Source: Bacillota bacterium (GTDB lineage Bacteria; Bacillota; Sulfobacillia; Sulfobacillales; Sulfobacillaceae). From it: a stretch of DNA of 54,167 nucleotides. The notes beneath the pieces were generated by a model, which was given only the letters and a program-made list of their open reading frames with translations, was not told the DNA's origin and searched no databases. The stretch lies in the NCBI GenBank assembly GCA_021841025.1, contig JAKBWA010000061.1, positions 1 to 54,167 on the forward strand, written 5' to 3'. A program made the position numbers and the translations under genes. Below are positions 52,503-54,167 of the stretch, one piece after another (the stretch's first letter is position 1; each line of letters begins with the position of its first letter).

Positions 52503-53807
52503 TTATTGTTTACGCAATATAAAAATCTGTTCGCCATTCATGGTGGCGACTTTATCTCCGATTTGATTGGTGGGACTGTTTTCCTTAGGCATGCGCTTAT
52601 TCGGAATCACTCGCGTAAAACTTACAACGGGAATGACGCCATAGCGTTCTGAAAGTTCCGTAATAATACGATCTGTCAAGAGTTGCACCTTTTTAACCGT
52701 ACGGTTGCCGACAACCCAGCATTGATAACTGCCGGGGCGCATAACACGCGCGATTTCTTGCAGCGTCGTGTCAAGATCTTGGTAAAACGACAAAACTTCA
52801 CGAGCTCGTCTTTTGTCTTGGTCAGTGATTTTATTCAACGCCGTTGTCAAAGTTGGTGACGGCAAGGCGTGTTGAAGTTCTTTTGAGGACTTGCCGCCAA
52901 GCATGGCTTGATCCAATTTATGGGGCGCTGGCCCGTCGGCAGCGTCCGCCAAATTCAACCATTGCAGTGAGAGGCGAGAAAATTGACCATAAGCCACTGT
53001 AGTGTGGCTGTCTCCATAAGGCGGGGATGTGAGCATCAGATCAAATGTTTCCGCCGGGAGCACGGACAAATCCATGGCATTATGGGCATAGAGCTCAACA
53101 GATGGAAGAGGTTGTCGCTCCCAAAGACGCGCATTGCCTATTTGATTACGTTCTACGACCCTGCGAAATGTTGCGAGTACATCCGGATTCCATTGGGTGA
53201 GATGATCTTTATCCAAACGATACAACTTAAATTCCTGATTCCGGCTGTTTGATACCCATCGTACGGTATTCGAAAAGGCAACCCAAAAGAATGGCCGACT
53301 CGTTTCGGGAATCACCCTCTCAATACCTTGCTTCAGCCGCGTCAAATCGGCAATAACAACGGGCTTAAACCAAAATTCGACGTTGTCAAAATCGGGCCAA
53401 TCGGCTTCGGAAACTTGCACTCGGTTAACGTAATCTAGGAGTTTTTCCGTATGCCATTGCAAGAGCTGTGGGTCCCAGGCCGTGGTTTTAGCCAGCGTAA
53501 TCAAACGGGAAAGAGGATTTAAATCGGACCCTGCCGCATGAATCCCGGCCAAAATTCCTTCCACTAAACTGGTACCACTGCCCATAAAGGGATCCAATAG
53601 CGTGTGAATTCCGGGTTGATGTTGCTGAATAATCGCGATAAGGTTTCGAGCCACTTGTGGAATCATCATCGCGGGGTAACTGTGGTATCCGTGTGTCCAT
53701 TCCTTAGTATTGGCCGCTGCAAAGTCCCAAAACCCTTGGGGCAATTGTTGAATTGTTTGGCGAATAGCATCATCCGCCATTAGTGAAGAGGAAATCGGCA
53801 CAAACAC
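52503..53807 (-). CDS. Site-specific DNA methyltransferase (N4-cytosine/N6-adenine type)
   Basis: A 434-residue amino-methyltransferase. The AdoMet motif LLDPFMGSGTSLVEGILAG (DPFMGSGT at 72-79) comes before the catalytic SPPYGDSHTT (SPPY 261-264), with about 180 residues between that could hold target recognition. This is the alpha-like order. SPPY rather than DPPY favours N4-cytosine methylation. The start is GTG 53807 (second GTG at 53801) after AAAGGAAGC. No restriction endonuclease is adjacent within the window; a partner beyond 54.2 kb would have to lie past 360 bases of debris. Solitary methylase or an incomplete system. Confidence 0.88.
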   Translation of the reverse strand: MFVPISSSLMADDAIRQTIQQLPQGFWDFAAANTKEWTHGYHSYPAMMIPQVARNLIAIIQQHQPGIHTLLDPFMGSGTSLVEGILAGIHAAGSDLNPLSRLITLAKTTAWDPQLLQWHTEKLLDYVNRVQVSEADWPDFDNVEFWFKPVVIADLTRLKQGIERVIPETSRPFFWVAFSNTVRWVSNSRNQEFKLYRLDKDHLTQWNPDVLATFRRVVERNQIGNARLWERQPLPSVELYAHNAMDLSVLPAETFDLMLTSPPYGDSHTTVAYGQFSRLSLQWLNLADAADGPAPHKLDQAMLGGKSSKELQHALPSPTLTTALNKITDQDKRRAREVLSFYQDLDTTLQEIARVMRPGSYQCWVVGNRTVKKVQLLTDRIITELSERYGVIPVVSFTRVIPNKRMPKENSPTNQIGDKVATMNGEQIFILRKQ

Positions 53808-53859
53808 GCTTCCTTTACCCTGTTCCTTAACTTGATACCGTTAAGTGTAACATAGAGCA

Positions 53860-54102
53860 CTATTTTATGGATCGCACTGGCAGTATGCCAACAAATCGTC
53901 TGCGGTCCAGAGACAAGTCCCTTTTTTGGTGATGAATCCAGGGAAAGCATGCGATAGGTATCAAATACGTCCATCCCAGCACTGCAGATATGATGAACCG
54001 GTCGGGATTTACGACCCCAACCGAAAGGCCGGAGTGTCCCATCACGGGCCGAATATCTCCCCCGCATGCACTTCCGTCAGCTCCGGCAACAGTTTCGAGC
54101 AC
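53860..54102 (-). pseudogene. Possible remnant of an IS605-type TnpB C-terminus
   Basis: An 80-codon minus-strand frame includes VLETVAGADGSACGGDIRPV (54099-54040), which by eye resembles the tail of TnpB/OrfB proteins (for instance ACGEDVRP endings). The upstream codons contain a stop, and what follows is unlike TnpB. No ribosome site. This is a weak match; the frame may be meaningless. The remaining 53808-53859 and 54103-54167 show nothing. Confidence 0.2.
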
Positions 54103-54167
54103 CTGGCGAAGAGGTACCTCTCATTTGTTAAGGTAGTTGAGCCTGAGACGGTCTAATGCAGATCTAA

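Noticed and set aside
52431-52652. 73-codon plus-strand frame after the CRP/FNR-like site
   Set aside because: Two thirds of it is antisense to the methyltransferase end and it has no ribosome site.
1-54167. CRISPR array or prophage
   Set aside because: No regularly spaced identical repeats of 23-40 bases and no phage structural or integrase genes were seen on reading both strands.

Overview
The window looks like a chromosomal segment of a spore-forming, Gram-positive Bacillota, most like Sulfobacillus or a close relative. This is inference. It rests on a Spo0B-like gene inside the rplU-prp-rpmA-obg block, spoIVFA-spoIVFB next to rng, LonB, T-box leaders before leuS and valS, the Prp protease/L27 pair, DUF4321-maf-radC-mreBCD-minCDE-rodA synteny and many GTG/TTG starts with strong GGAGG sites. 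No rRNA lies in the window, so the genus is not proven.

Layout. 0-3.4 kb: a small heat shock protein, then (minus strand) leuS with its T-box leader and a small membrane protein. 3.4-13.3 kb: accessory and physiology genes. These are a large EAL-GAF-GGDEF c-di-GMP protein, a ClC channel/transporter with CBS and RCK_C regions, an SDR oxidoreductase, a DUF255 thioredoxin-fold protein and a phosphate-type MFS transporter behind a striking array of 11-bp-phased Pho-box elements. 13.3-14.8 kb: about 1.5 kb without an intact gene, probably decayed. 14.8-24.0 kb (minus): rsfS, yqeK, an RRM protein, nadD, obg, a membrane-anchored spo0B-like gene, rpmA, prp, rplU, rng, spoIVFB and spoIVFA. 24.1-24.6 kb: two small membrane proteins facing each other. 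25-34.4 kb (minus): rodA, minE, minD, a short minC, mreD, mreC, mreB, radC, maf, DUF4321 and folC, followed by valS and its T-box up to 37.3 kb. 37.5-40.5 kb: solitary groES, an NMT1-like lipoprotein, a GNAT acetyltransferase and a histidine phosphatase. 40.5-48.7 kb (minus): a proteostasis block, tig-clpP-clpX, lonB, lon-ysxC. 48.77-49.35 kb: six tRNA genes behind one consensus promoter. 49.6-54.2 kb: an FTR1/COG4280-like membrane protein pair, a zinc-less MDR oxidoreductase, a CRP/FNR-type palindrome, a lone DNA methyltransferase and possible transposon debris.

How the genes work together. Much of the minus strand is core growth machinery in conserved order: aminoacylation (LeuS, ValS), ribosome assembly and silencing (L21, L27, Prp, Obg, RsfS, YsxC), cell shape and septum placement (MreBCD, RodA, MinCDE, Maf), protein folding and turnover (trigger factor, ClpXP, Lon, LonB, GroES), with sporulation signalling (Spo0B-like, SpoIVFA/FB, LonB) interleaved. 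I found no CRISPR array, prophage or intact insertion sequence. The items most worth a second look are the Pho-box array, the Spo0B-like protein with membrane anchor, the MinC without its N-terminal domain, a probable RNase H-fold pseudogene between spo0B and obg, the broken small reading frame between mreC and mreD, and the CRP/FNR palindrome between converging genes.
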